Assembly: GCF_038049935.1 (NCBI RefSeq)
Contig: NZ_CP145886.1
Span: forward strand, 682,001 to 746,000
Length of the DNA stretch: 64,000 bases
Reading direction: 5' to 3'
Origin: Rossellomorea sp. y25
GTDB taxonomy: Bacteria; Bacillota; Bacilli; Bacillales; Bacillaceae_B
The notes under the pieces were generated by a model. It made no database searches and had not been told where the DNA came from. It saw only the letters and a program-made list of their open reading frames with translations. This document shows positions 1 through 8,288 of the stretch, one piece after another. A program made the position numbers and the translations under genes. Positions within the stretch are counted from its first letter, which is position 1, and each line of letters starts with the position of its first letter.

Positions 1-831
1 GGGTCGGATATTACAGGCGAAATAGTGAAAGTTGGAAATCTGGTAGAGGAATCGATGGTGGGGAAAAATGTTGTTTTATTCCCGTTTACGTCTAGTGGAG
101 AAGCGGGATCTGAACATATTTCTGAGGATATGTCCTTTATAGGCTCAGAAAACGACGGGGGTTATGCCGAATATGTGGCATGGCCAGCTGATCTCTGTTT
201 TGATATGCCCCTTTCCGGTTACTCGGAAAGCGCCGTTTTTTCAGTAAGCGGGTTAACGGCTTGGCATATGGTCAAGCAGATCCAAGTTCAACCTGGAGAG
301 ACTGTTATGGTGACGGGAGCAAATGGCGGTGTCGGATCGTTAAACGTGCAAATCGCCTCTAAGGTCTTTGGTGCCAAGGTTATTGCGATTATTGGTGACT
401 TGGGTGCTGAGGAAAGAATGAAGGAATTAGGCGCCACACATGTATTATCGTATAAATCGGGAAATCTTGCCGAAAAAATCCTGGAAGTGAACGGAGGACC
501 TGTCGACTCTGTATTAGATGTGGTGGGAGATGCGTTGTTCTCTCTATCTCTTAAGGTTTTAAAAAAAGGAGGCAAGTTCTGCATTTCGGGATCTGCAGGC
601 GGCCAAAAGACAGAGCTTGATTTCAGAACACTGTATCTAAAGCATATTACCATGTATGGATCGGTGTTGGGGACGAGGCAGGAGTTTCAAGAAATGCTTC
701 AGGCCATTTCTGAAGGGAAAATAGAACCAGTCATCGATAAAGCTTTTCCTTTGGAACAAGCGAAAGAGGCTCAAGTATATTTTAAGAATAAGGGGAAGTT
801 AGGGAAGATAGTATTACTACCTGAAGAATAA
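1..831 (+). CDS. Zinc-binding dehydrogenase / quinone oxidoreductase family protein, 5' end outside window
   Basis: The reading frame is open from the first base of the window, and the first residues (GSDITGEIVKVG) are the GxDxxGxVxxVG strand-turn of the GroES-like domain of medium-chain dehydrogenases, so the true start lies upstream. The Rossmann motif VTGANGGVGSLNVQIA follows, then the nucleotide-binding fold, and the C-terminus (GKIVLLPEE) is complete. No structural zinc cysteine cluster is visible, which points to the zinc-independent quinone oxidoreductase branch that reduces quinones or enones with NADPH in the cytoplasm. The substrate cannot be told from sequence. Confidence 0.85.
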   Translation, partial: GSDITGEIVKVGNLVEESMVGKNVVLFPFTSSGEAGSEHISEDMSFIGSENDGGYAEYVAWPADLCFDMPLSGYSESAVFSVSGLTAWHMVKQIQVQPGETVMVTGANGGVGSLNVQIASKVFGAKVIAIIGDLGAEERMKELGATHVLSYKSGNLAEKILEVNGGPVDSVLDVVGDALFSLSLKVLKKGGKFCISGSAGGQKTELDFRTLYLKHITMYGSVLGTRQEFQEMLQAISEGKIEPVIDKAFPLEQAKEAQVYFKNKGKLGKIVLLPEE

Positions 832-930
832 ATACATTCGATTAATGCGCCAAACAAATGATTTGTCATCATACTTCGAACATGTCATCATTAATTCATA
901 CTAAAATAATCGGGATAAGGAGATGATGAA

Positions 931-1575
931 ATGAACGTAGCAGTGGTAGGAGCAAATGGACAGATTGGAAAGCAAGTGGTCGGGCTTTTAAAGGAAAGCA
1001 GTGAGCATACACCAAGAGCGATTGTGAGAAAGGAAGAGCAGGCGCATTCCTTTGAACAGGATGGTGTTCAATCTTCACTGGTTGATTTAGAGGGAACGGT
1101 GGATCAGATTGCGAATGGCCTGAAGGATGCCGATGCCGTCGTATTCACGGCCGGATCCGGGGGCAAAACGGGTGCCGATAAAACATTGCTCATCGACTTG
1201 GACGGAGCGGTCAAAGCAATGGAGGCGGCCAAGCAGGCAGGAATCGACCGGTTCGTCATGGTGAGTGCCCTGCAGGCCCATCACCGTGAGAACTGGAATG
1301 AGTCCTTGAAGCCGTATTATGTGGCGAAGCATTTCGCGGATCGGGCTTTGGAACAGAGCGGGTTGACCTATACCATCATCCGTCCCGGGGGATTACTGAA
1401 TGAATCAGGGACAGGGAAGGTAGCCGCAGCAGAGAATCTATCAAGAGGCTCGATTCCGCGTGAAGATGTGGCCAGAACGATCGTGGCTTCACTTACCGAG
1501 GAACGTACATTCAACCGAGGGTTCGATCTGATTTCAGGAAATGATGGAATTGAAGAGGCTGTGCGGAATATATAA
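931..1575 (+). CDS. yhfK: NAD(P)-binding SDR-like protein, YhfK family
   Basis: This 214-residue protein opens with the Rossmann motif VVGANGQIGKQV and contains TAGSGGKTGADKT, MVSALQAHHRENWNE, KPYYVAKHFAD and YTIIRPGGL, matching B. subtilis YhfK closely in length and sequence as I remember it. The fold is that of atypical short-chain dehydrogenases that bind NAD(P)H. The YxxxK pair (YYVAK) is present, but the reaction is unknown. An AAGGAGATGATGAA ribosome binding site precedes the ATG. The gene stands alone and is closed by a hairpin terminator. Confidence 0.88.
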   Translation: MNVAVVGANGQIGKQVVGLLKESSEHTPRAIVRKEEQAHSFEQDGVQSSLVDLEGTVDQIANGLKDADAVVFTAGSGGKTGADKTLLIDLDGAVKAMEAAKQAGIDRFVMVSALQAHHRENWNESLKPYYVAKHFADRALEQSGLTYTIIRPGGLLNESGTGKVAAAENLSRGSIPREDVARTIVASLTEERTFNRGFDLISGNDGIEEAVRNI

Positions 1576-1586
1576 GGAGAATGAAG

Positions 1587-1621
1587 GAATGATCATCCAT
1601 AGGGTGGTCATTCTTTTTTTG
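1587..1621 (+). terminator. Rho-independent terminator after yhfK
   Basis: The arms GAATGATCATCC and GGTGGTCATTC form a hairpin followed by a run of T. Confidence 0.85.
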
Positions 1622-1719
1622 TAGAGTAATTACTTGTAAAAAGCCATAAACGAATATAAGTGATTCAATCCTCCAAAACTGGGTAAACTATCCCCACCTA
1701 TATTTAAGGAGGTCATTAA

Positions 1720-2172
1720 ATGAAGAAGAAGTTAACCGTTTTAGCCCTTGTTTTTTTCTCGGTTTTTTTATTGGCAGGCTGTAATGATAAGGAAGAAGTC
1801 AAGAATCCACCGGAAAAGGCACCTGTAGAAAATACGAATAATGAGAACAATGAACAAGGAGCTTTTCCTTTTACAAATTTCGATTTAGATGTTGATTATA
1901 AAGATAATAAATCGATCGATGTGGACTATGAAAATGAAAAAGACGGAGTGGAAGCGAAATACCAGGATGACCTCAATGGTCAAAACCTGCTATCAGATGA
2001 AGCAATGGACAAGCTCGCCCCTATCTTTGAAGGGTTCGACTTCGATCAAAATACAGACGGGCAAAAGGTCATCCAGCAAGTAAAAGAAGCATTCTCTGTT
2101 GAAGAAGGCTATCAGGTATTTGAACTTGAAATTACATACTCTGATGGGGTTGAAAAGGAGTACAGGGAATAA
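1720..2172 (+). CDS. YusW-family lipoprotein
   Basis: The N-terminus has a basic stretch, a hydrophobic core and the lipobox LAGC ending at Cys20, so the product should be a lipoprotein anchored to the outer face of the membrane. A low-complexity Asn/Glu linker follows. The C-terminal part (about residues 48-150) resembles the YusW domain, with the pattern FTNFDLDVDYKDNKSIDVDY and an acidic beta-rich end. Function is unknown. It is monocistronic, with ribosome binding site AAGGAGG and a strong terminator. Confidence 0.8.
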   Translation: MKKKLTVLALVFFSVFLLAGCNDKEEVKNPPEKAPVENTNNENNEQGAFPFTNFDLDVDYKDNKSIDVDYENEKDGVEAKYQDDLNGQNLLSDEAMDKLAPIFEGFDFDQNTDGQKVIQQVKEAFSVEEGYQVFELEITYSDGVEKEYRE

Positions 2173-2209
2173 GACTCCGGTTTTTTTGTTAATCGGTATA
2201 CCGCGACTA

Positions 2210-2249
2210 AAAGAAACAGCTTTCATTCACGCTGTTTCTTTTTTTTTTG
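2210..2249 (+). terminator. Rho-independent terminator after YusW-like gene
   Basis: The perfect arms AAAGAAACAGC and GCTGTTTCTTT are followed by T residues. The hairpin is symmetric enough to act on both strands, so it could also end transcripts of the leftward small ORFs. Confidence 0.88.
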
Positions 2250-2335
2250 AATACGAGGGTGTGAGATGAATCTTTAACCTTATCATAAGCTCCTCCATTG
2301 GATAATAAAAATGATAGGAAACATATAAAAGTGAG

Positions 2336-2446
2336 TTAGATGATGCGGTTATGGTAGGTGGCTCTTCGATCTAGAATATTGTCCTGGATTCGCTGAACTA
2401 GAGGTTGGGGACGGCTGTAGAAAAATCGTTTAATGATTATTAACAT
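2336..2446 (-). CDS. Small 36-aa protein, copy 3 of a tandem triplet
   Basis: An ATG preceded by AAGGAGAG at good spacing opens a 36-codon frame ending in TAA. The peptide begins with a short hydrophobic-basic segment (MLIIIKRFF), continues with SRPQPLVQRIQDN and ends with ILDRRATYHNRII. The same length, start context and ILDRRA core occur in the two ORFs just upstream, which is strong evidence for translation. I do not recognise the family. It resembles in style, but not in sequence, the tandem YrzI-type small proteins of Bacillus. The N-terminus may associate with the membrane. Confidence 0.7.
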   Translation of the reverse strand: MLIIIKRFFYSRPQPLVQRIQDNILDRRATYHNRII

Positions 2447-2475
2447 GGGAATCTCTCCTTTCAATCATTCATTGA

Positions 2476-2586
2476 TTAAGCAATCAGGTTATGGAGATGG
2501 GCCCTGCGATCCAGGATATTGTTCTGGATTTGCTGAACTTGGGGTTCGGGACGGCTTTGGAAAAAACGTATAATGATCATGAACAT
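2476..2586 (-). CDS. Small 36-aa protein, copy 2 of a tandem triplet
   Basis: The frame starts at an ATG behind AAGGAGAG and encodes 36 residues. It starts MFMIIIRFFQSRPEP, carries VQQIQNNILDRRA in the centre and ends HLHNLIA. Most residues match the neighbouring copy at 2336-2446, and many differences are third-base or conservative, as expected of protein-coding duplicates under selection. The function is unknown. The gap to the downstream copy is about 29 bp, so the three are probably co-transcribed leftward. Confidence 0.7.
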   Translation of the reverse strand: MFMIIIRFFQSRPEPQVQQIQNNILDRRAHLHNLIA

Positions 2587-2614
2587 AAAAATCTCTCCTT
2601 TCATTAGTTGTTGG

Positions 2615-2725
2615 TTAACCGATGCTGTTATGGAAGTTTGCACGGCGATCTAGGATGTCATCCGTGACGCGCTTTACTTCTGGGGCAGGATAGTGATTGA
2701 AAAATACTTTAATAATGGCAAGCAT
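2615..2725 (-). CDS. Small 36-aa protein, copy 1 of a tandem triplet
   Basis: This is the promoter-proximal and most divergent member. It starts MLAIIKVFFNHYPAPEV, keeps the DDILDRRA core and ends NFHNSIG. Two in-phase ATGs are possible, and I chose the second because it lies 7 nt behind AAAGGG whereas the first almost touches it. The length of 36 codons equals that of both other copies. The function is not known. Confidence 0.65.
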   Translation of the reverse strand: MLAIIKVFFNHYPAPEVKRVTDDILDRRANFHNSIG

Positions 2726-2790
2726 CGTCATTCCCTTTCTTTAAATATCAGTGTGTTCTTTAAATGATATGTGAGAGCTGAATAAAAAGT

Positions 2791-2826
2791 GACACATATG
2801 TCGTTATTATAATCGACAAAAGTGTC
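2791..2826. promoter_or_regulatory. Two GACA-N4-TGTC operator candidates
   Basis: Dyads GACA-CATA-TGTC (2791-2802) and GACA-AAAG-TGTC (2815-2826) lie between the leftward small ORFs and the rightward MFS/TetR genes. Between them the minus strand reads TATAAT, a possible -10 for the small-ORF transcript. They share their arms with a third site at 2960-2971, which suggests binding by the TetR protein encoded at 4224-4844. Confidence 0.55.
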
Positions 2827-2916
2827 ATTTATAACCACTTTTTAATTTTTCTTATAAAAAAGTATTATAATGCAGTATTTTTACTTTTTAACTTTCTGAA
2901 TAATGGATAAAAAGGA

Positions 2917-2971
2917 TTGAAAATAGATATAAGTATCGCTATAATTAAATTAATAAAACGACATTTATGTC
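2917..2971 (+). promoter_or_regulatory. Sigma-A promoter and TetR operator candidate for the MFS-TetR operon
   Basis: A -35 TTGAAA (2917-2922) and a -10 TATAAT (2940-2945) are separated by exactly 17 bp. A perfect dyad GACAT-TT-ATGTC (2960-2971) sits just downstream of the expected start of transcription, where a bound repressor would block elongation or clearance. It is the third copy of GACA-N4-TGTC in this intergenic region. Confidence 0.68.
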
Positions 2972-2995
2972 TATTATAAGAGCGGGAGGGTTAAG

Positions 2996-4270
2996 ATGAG
3001 TTCATCATTAAGAAAAAATAAACACTTCGTTACCTTAATGACGGCACAGGCTATTTCAAGTTTGGGAGACTGGTTGAGTATTGTGGCAATCATTACGCTG
3101 GTTGGACTGAAATGGGAGGCAACACCCATGCAGATGTCCTTTATCATCCTGAGCCTGGCACTGCCGATGGCTCTATTGGGACCGATCTCGGGGACCATTG
3201 CAGACAGGATGGAACGAAAGACGTTAATGATTTTTTCAGATGTGGTCAGGGGAGTGCTCATCCTGCTATTGACGCTTGCGACGAAAGTTTGGATGGTGTA
3301 CGGCTGTTTGTTTCTAATCGGAATTTTCTCTTCCGTCTTTGTGCCGGCAAAGAATGGGAAGTTGAAGGAGCTGGTCCAGGATGAACACATCAAGGGAGCC
3401 ATATCTCTGTCGTCTACCATCGATTCAAGTACGAAAATCATTGGTCCGTTGGTGAGTGGGATCCTGGTTTCAACGATGGGAACCTACAATGTATTTTATA
3501 TCGATTCAGCCACTTTCTTTCTCTCTGCGCTTTTCATTTTGCTTTTACCTAAAGCGTTGAATGAAACGGAAGCTGTTGAGGGAATGGAGAAGAAGGGTGG
3601 GCCTTCCTTTAAAGAGGAGATCAAAGTCGGGATGGGCTTTATCAAGGAAAGCAGGTTTTTACTGTATGGATTGTTTCTACTGGGTGTCAGCTTATTAATC
3701 CTGCAATTATCTGATTCCCAAATCATCGTATTACTTCGTGAGTTGACCGATGTATCTCCTGATCTATTCGGTTATACGGTGACGGGGGCGGGTGTCGGTA
3801 TGCTCGTGACAGGGATTTTCCTTTCTAAGAAAACAGAATACAACGCATTCTTCTATATGTGCTTCGGAGTGTTAGGTATTGGAATAGGGTTTGGAACGAT
3901 GGCGATCCTGACGTATTATGATCTAAGCCTGTCATTGCTTTGGGTTCCTGCACTCGGCTTCCTGGCAGGGGGCTCAGCAGGATTTGTTTTCATTCCGTTT
4001 CAAGCAGCGGCACAGGTGAAAACTCCTGTTCATATGACGGGAAGGGTATTTGGAGTGGTCAACAGTACAACGACTACAGCAACGATCATCGGGCCATTAG
4101 CCGGTGGGGGACTTGCCACGATCATAGGTATCATTCCATCCTTTATTGTCACAAGCTCATTACTGATCGTACTATTCATTGTTTCTGTTTCGGTAAGAAA
4201 TAAAGTAGAAGAGGGGGAGAAGGATGTCACCGAAAGTCAGTCAAGAACACAAGGAGCAACGACGCTCTAA
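2996..4270 (+). CDS. MFS transporter, probable drug exporter
   Basis: This 424-residue membrane protein has the spacing of 12 hydrophobic helices. It carries the loop 2-3 motif GPISGTIADRMERKT of the major facilitator superfamily and an N-terminal SLGDWLS motif common in DHA3-type exporters. It should use the proton gradient to extrude a drug-like molecule. The gene is preceded by GGGAGGG and overlaps the downstream TetR gene by 47 bp, so exporter and regulator are translationally linked. The pair resembles B. subtilis yfiS-yfiR. The substrate is unknown. Confidence 0.85.
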   Translation: MSSSLRKNKHFVTLMTAQAISSLGDWLSIVAIITLVGLKWEATPMQMSFIILSLALPMALLGPISGTIADRMERKTLMIFSDVVRGVLILLLTLATKVWMVYGCLFLIGIFSSVFVPAKNGKLKELVQDEHIKGAISLSSTIDSSTKIIGPLVSGILVSTMGTYNVFYIDSATFFLSALFILLLPKALNETEAVEGMEKKGGPSFKEEIKVGMGFIKESRFLLYGLFLLGVSLLILQLSDSQIIVLLRELTDVSPDLFGYTVTGAGVGMLVTGIFLSKKTEYNAFFYMCFGVLGIGIGFGTMAILTYYDLSLSLLWVPALGFLAGGSAGFVFIPFQAAAQVKTPVHMTGRVFGVVNSTTTTATIIGPLAGGGLATIIGIIPSFIVTSSLLIVLFIVSVSVRNKVEEGEKDVTESQSRTQGATTL

Positions 4271-4844
4271 TTTATTAGAAGCAGCAAAAGAGGTATTTAT
4301 TGAGCATGGATTTGAAAAGGCCACAATGAAGCATGTGATGGATAAGGCCGGCGTCAGCCGGGGGGGATTGTATCAATATTTCGATAATAAAGAGGATCTG
4401 TTCGAAGCATTGATTGAAGAACAGCAGATGCAGTCGTTAGATGAGTCCCTTAAGACGATGCTTAAACATCAGGGCTCCTACTGGGACGCCTTATTGATGA
4501 CCTTCCTTGGGGAAGACAAAAAGCCTACCAATAACATGGATCCATTAGCTCCTTCCAAGCTGGAATACTTCATTACCGGGAGAAAGGAAAAAAGAAGGCA
4601 GGAGCATGCCAGGAAGAGGTTCCTTCAAGCTTATAAAATGATCATTCACATTATCGAAGAAGGCGTAAAGGAAGGAGAATTTGCTCCCCGATTCGAAGTG
4701 GAAGTGATGGCAAAGTCGATTATTTCCTGGATTGATGGTATGGCAGTGGATCATGCCATCTTAGACTCGGAAAGTATACGATTAAAGGAACAAACCGAGA
4801 TGCTTCTGGAGTATTTGAAATGGGGATTAAATGTGAAGGAATAG
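4224..4844 (+). CDS. TetR/AcrR family transcriptional regulator (YfiR-like)
   Basis: The N-terminal 55 residues form the TetR helix-turn-helix, with KHVMDKAGVSRGGLYQYF and NKEDLFEALI typical of the recognition helix and its continuation. The remaining 150 residues are the all-helical ligand-binding and dimerisation domain. The protein is 206 residues long and starts at an ATG inside the end of the MFS gene. Linkage to an exporter and the repeated dyads upstream of the operon suggest a repressor that is released when the exporter substrate binds. Confidence 0.88.
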   Translation: MSPKVSQEHKEQRRSNLLEAAKEVFIEHGFEKATMKHVMDKAGVSRGGLYQYFDNKEDLFEALIEEQQMQSLDESLKTMLKHQGSYWDALLMTFLGEDKKPTNNMDPLAPSKLEYFITGRKEKRRQEHARKRFLQAYKMIIHIIEEGVKEGEFAPRFEVEVMAKSIISWIDGMAVDHAILDSESIRLKEQTEMLLEYLKWGLNVKE

Positions 4845-4867
4845 ATGCAATCGTAGTAGAAGAAAGA

Positions 4868-4901
4868 AAAAGGAATTCCTGATGAGAGGTTTCCTTTTTT
4901 G
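4868..4901 (+). terminator. Rho-independent terminator after the TetR gene
   Basis: The arms AAAAGGAA and TTCCTTTT enclose a short loop and run into T residues. Confidence 0.75.
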
Positions 4902-5025
4902 GATTTGTGATCCCTTAACCGACAAACGTATTGTAATGCAGGAATCCGACATATAGCTCATTTCACTGAATGTATAACGAATAATGAGGAATAATAGTGG
5001 CGACAAGCAATTAGGAGGCTACTTG

Positions 5026-5577
5026 ATGACAAGTACTTTTGAAGCTATTTCAGCCATTATTAAAAATTTTGTAGATGAAGCACCTAAACCCCCTTTACAT
5101 GTCGGTGAAGTCATGGATCTTTGGACAGCATTTACCGCATTTCATGAAGCCCAATCTCTTTATCAAGTAGGACTGAATACAACGAGTGATCAAGATATGG
5201 AACACGTGTTACAAAATGCGTTGGAAGGTAGCAAGACTGATACGAAAAAAATAGAGGAATTCCTTTTAAAAGAAGGGGTTCCGTTGCCTTTGGTCAACCC
5301 TACAAAACCATCGTCGAATTCAGCTGCGGTGCCTGAAGGAGTTAAACTGAAGGATGATGAGATTGCCAATCTCATATCTGCCAAAGTAGCCACTTCTATC
5401 ACCTTTTGCGCACAGGCTATGTCCAAGACCGTTCGGACCGACGTCGGATTAATGTTCTTTTCCATTCAAATCAACTTAATGAAATTCGCTGCCCCTTTAA
5501 AAAATCTAATGATTGCAAGAGGCTGGCTGAGAATTCCACCTAAATATAATCCTCCTGGGTTACCGGAAAAAAGCTAA
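5026..5577 (+). CDS. DUF3231 family protein
   Basis: I place the start at the ATG behind TTAGGAGGCTACTTG, giving 183 residues. PPLHVGEVMDLWTAF near the start, the central DDEIANLISAKVA and the C-terminal RGWLRIPPKYNPPG are hallmarks of DUF3231, a bacillar family of helical proteins of unknown role, often with two such repeats per protein. This is a single-repeat version. A paralogue of identical length lies at 40751-41302 on the other strand. Nearby genes give no clue to its job. Confidence 0.8.
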   Translation: MTSTFEAISAIIKNFVDEAPKPPLHVGEVMDLWTAFTAFHEAQSLYQVGLNTTSDQDMEHVLQNALEGSKTDTKKIEEFLLKEGVPLPLVNPTKPSSNSAAVPEGVKLKDDEIANLISAKVATSITFCAQAMSKTVRTDVGLMFFSIQINLMKFAAPLKNLMIARGWLRIPPKYNPPGLPEKS

Positions 5578-5690
5578 GGATTACCTGAACGTAAGGTTGA
5601 TATATTTGAAAGGGGAAAGAATTGGATTTACAACTGATCACTTGATGATCAAATAATTTAGTATGAAGAAGTCATGAACAATAGTCTACG

Positions 5691-5729
5691 AAGGAAGTTT
5701 ATCTTAAACAAGGTAAGCTTCCTTTTTTT
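5691..5729 (+). terminator. Rho-independent terminator
   Basis: AAGGAAGTTT pairs with AAGCTTCCTT (one wobble), followed by eight T residues. It ends the DUF3231 transcript about 115 bp after the stop codon. Confidence 0.75.
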
Positions 5730-5740
5730 TGAATTAATCC

Positions 5741-5769
5741 TTGAGATGAGCAGAGTGTTTTGAAATAAT
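5741..5769 (+). promoter_or_regulatory. Promoter for GNAT gene, TTGAGA-N17-AATAAT
   Basis: TTGAGA (5741-5746) and AATAAT (5764-5769) are 17 bp apart, and a TG one base before the -10 makes it an extended -10 promoter. The same form recurs at 17459, 28860 and 31364, each time directly behind a terminator. Confidence 0.6.
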
Positions 5770-5851
5770 TGGAATTAATTGATTTGATTGTATAATTCGA
5801 TAGCAGAAGTGAGAGTAGCATCTGTAGAAAATAAAAACTGAATATGGGGTT

Positions 5852-6427
5852 ATGGGGGAATTTGAATTGATAATCAAACATAGTCATTACCAAAACCGCG
5901 GATTGGATTATTGTGTAAGGTCAGCAACAGAAGATGATGCGAAAGCTCTGTCCCATGTGAGGCTACAGATCGATGGGGAAACGGAATATTTAGACCGGGA
6001 AAAAGGCGAGGCACACATCGACGAAAGAGGCTTCAAAGAAATCATAAAAGAGGATGCGGAGAGTGCCAATCGCTTATTTTTAGTGGCAGAAATAAACGGA
6101 GGGATTGCAGGATTTTCAAGGTGTGAGGGAAACGGGTTGAAAAGGACTTCCCATCATGTTGAGTTCGGGGTTGGGGTATTGAAAGAATTCTGGGGATATG
6201 GAATAGGAAAGGCCCTTTTAAATGAATTCATTAAATGGGCTGACTCCAATGAGATCCGCAAAGTAACATTAAAGGTGATCGAAACAAACGAAAAAGCTAT
6301 TAATCTATATAAAAACTATGGTTTTGAAGTGGAAGGGATCTTAAAAGAAGACAAACGGCTGTCTGATGGATATTACTATCATACGGTATTGATGGCACGG
6401 TTCAAGCATCGGGTCAGTTCACTTTAG
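5852..6427 (+). CDS. GNAT family N-acetyltransferase
   Basis: The protein (up to 191 residues) has the acetyl-CoA-binding motif FWGYGIGKALLNEFI followed by VTLKVIETNEKAINLYKNYGF, the classic motif A to motif B of GNAT enzymes, so it should transfer an acetyl group to an amine in the cytoplasm. Its acceptor is unknown. The ATG used here has only GGGG very close in front. A TTG five codons later has GGGGGA at ideal spacing and may be the real start. The gene has its own promoter at 5741-5769. Confidence 0.82.
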   Translation: MGEFELIIKHSHYQNRGLDYCVRSATEDDAKALSHVRLQIDGETEYLDREKGEAHIDERGFKEIIKEDAESANRLFLVAEINGGIAGFSRCEGNGLKRTSHHVEFGVGVLKEFWGYGIGKALLNEFIKWADSNEIRKVTLKVIETNEKAINLYKNYGFEVEGILKEDKRLSDGYYYHTVLMARFKHRVSSL

Positions 6428-6543
6428 AAAAAAGGAGAAATGAATGTATAAACATACGCCATTGAACTATATGCGGAAAAGCTTAGAGGCTGGTTTCATT
6501 CTAATAGACTGAGTGAAAGTGAATAAAGATAGGAGTGTAAGAT

Positions 6544-6804
6544 ATGGAAGTAAAGGTATCAAAGAATAACGAAAACTTAAATATCAAGTGGCAACTAAGT
6601 AACATCACTATTCCTTTATCTGATATTAAAGAAGTGCGAGATGATGATACATATAGCGGTGAAGGGAAAACAGCAGTGAGAATAGGTTTTCCATATGGAC
6701 ACACGGATAGAGTCGTGATCCATACAAGTTCAGAAACGTTTATTCTGTTCACTAGTAATGGTGGTTTGAAAGAGAAGATTTTGTCGTACATTGGGGGAGA
6801 ATGA
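6544..6804 (+). CDS. SunI/YnzG-like small PH-domain protein
   Basis: This 86-residue protein has the pattern IKWQLSNITIPLSDIKEV, then VRIGFPYGHTDRVVIHT and YILFTSNG-type strands, resembling the YnzG/SunI family. In B. subtilis the SunI member gives immunity to the bacteriocin sublancin and has an extra membrane segment. The present protein lacks any membrane segment and has no bacteriocin gene nearby, so it is more likely a YnzG-type housekeeping relative. The ribosome binding site is AGGAGTGT. Confidence 0.68.
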   Translation: MEVKVSKNNENLNIKWQLSNITIPLSDIKEVRDDDTYSGEGKTAVRIGFPYGHTDRVVIHTSSETFILFTSNGGLKEKILSYIGGE

Positions 6805-6869
6805 GCAAGGTCCTGATTACTACGCGGACATAGAGTTAAGTAAGCATTTATAAATAGGGGGAAATACAT

Positions 6870-8288
6870 ATGAAAAAAAACATCACCATTCTTCACACCA
6901 ATGATCTTCACGGAAACTATGATTTGGTCGTACGGCAGGCTGGATACATAAAGAAACGTGTCAGGGAGCTTAAGGCGCAAGGGGAAAGTTATTTATTGCT
7001 GGATGGCGGGGATCACATGGATATGAGCATCAATGAGTGCCTGGCGACGAATGGCCATATGCATTTGGAGATGCTTGCAGATGTAGGATATCATGCGATG
7101 TCGGTGGGGAATAATGAGCTGTTGCGATCGACACCGGCGTTGATACGAAAGCATAGCCTGGAATCCAGTGTACCCTGGTTGTTATTAAATCTGGTAGAGG
7201 GTGATGGGACTCCCATCGGGGGGATGAAAGAAACGCTTCTCGTGACAATGGATAACGGTGTGAGGGTTGGACTATTTGGAGCGACCGATCAATTTGGGGA
7301 TCTTTATGAGAACAAGCACGATTTCAGGAATCGGGAAACCCTTGTGGCCATCAATAAATTGGTAAATGACCTTAAAGAGCAGGGTGCAGATGTCATCGTC
7401 TTTCTATCTCATCTGGGGTATGGTGCCGATGTGGAGATGGCGAAAGAAGTCAGCAACCTGGTCGATGTGATCGTGGGGGCGCATTCTCATACGGTGCTTC
7501 AAAGTCCCGTGGTGGAATCAGGTGTCCTGATTGTTCAAGCGGGGTCTCACGGACAATATGTCGGGGAGTTGAAATTGGGTTTATATATCGAGAATGGTCT
7601 TCATAAGATCGAATCCTTCGAGGGAAAATTAGTGGAAATCACTCCCGAGTCAAAAGCTGATGCCAGCATGGAAGACATTTTAGAAAAGGGTCGTGAGGAA
7701 ACGAAGGAGTTTTTGTCCGAGGTATTGTACACAACCAGCGTAGAACTTACTCATGCTGATGTCATTCAATTAATGGCAGAGGCCGTACGGGACTACTGGA
7801 AGTCTGAGATTGGCATTATGTATGGGGGAGCCGCAGTGGAAGAAGCCCTGGAATCAGGCGATGTGACGAAGGGGGATGTGTACAACAGATGCAAGAGCAT
7901 GCATTCCCCTGTGTTGATGGAGCTAAAGGGTGAACAAATTGCCGGATTGATAGAGGATAGTTTTAATGAAGAGGTTATCTCCAAGCCGGTATACGGGAAT
8001 GGATTCAGGCCTCATGGCATTCCGATCGGTCCTCTATCGTTCGCTGGAGTTACGTGGTGTCATCATGAGGGTGTGATTTCGGATATTAAGGTAAATGGAG
8101 AAAGCTTGATGGAAAAGAGGATCTACACGGTAGGGACAGGGTCTCCGTTACTGTATGAAGAGGTATGTGGATACGAATCGGTGAAAGGGAATCAATTGAT
8201 CGAGGTTGGAAAAACAGAGATGGTGAAGGATGTGTTTATGAATTATTTAAGAGCCAAACGGGAGAGTTCTGGCATGTTCAATCGTTAG
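6870..8288 (+). CDS. yunD: Metallophosphatase / 5'-nucleotidase family protein (YunD-like)
   Basis: The 472-residue protein has all calcineurin-type metal motifs: HTNDLHGNYD, DGGDHMDMS, GNNELLRS, LSHLGYGADVEMA and GAHSHTVL. The GNHE box reads GNNE, which I recall as normal in the YunD subgroup. A C-terminal 5'-nucleotidase domain follows from about residue 280. There is no signal peptide, unlike secreted UshA-type enzymes, so it should hydrolyse a nucleotide or related phosphoester in the cytoplasm. The start has GGGGGAAATACAT in front. Confidence 0.85.
   Translation: MKKNITILHTNDLHGNYDLVVRQAGYIKKRVRELKAQGESYLLLDGGDHMDMSINECLATNGHMHLEMLADVGYHAMSVGNNELLRSTPALIRKHSLESSVPWLLLNLVEGDGTPIGGMKETLLVTMDNGVRVGLFGATDQFGDLYENKHDFRNRETLVAINKLVNDLKEQGADVIVFLSHLGYGADVEMAKEVSNLVDVIVGAHSHTVLQSPVVESGVLIVQAGSHGQYVGELKLGLYIENGLHKIESFEGKLVEITPESKADASMEDILEKGREETKEFLSEVLYTTSVELTHADVIQLMAEAVRDYWKSEIGIMYGGAAVEEALESGDVTKGDVYNRCKSMHSPVLMELKGEQIAGLIEDSFNEEVISKPVYGNGFRPHGIPIGPLSFAGVTWCHHEGVISDIKVNGESLMEKRIYTVGTGSPLLYEEVCGYESVKGNQLIEVGKTEMVKDVFMNYLRAKRESSGMFNR

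Noticed and set aside
6444..6512. 22-codon frame with a ribosome binding site before the SunI/YnzG-like gene
   Set aside because: Too short, without similarity to anything recognised, and the same ribosome binding site also serves a three-codon frame.
6544..6804. Sublancin-type bacteriocin immunity locus
   Set aside because: The protein is SunI/YnzG-like, but there is no precursor, glycosyltransferase or transporter gene of a bacteriocin nearby, and the protein lacks the membrane segment of SunI.
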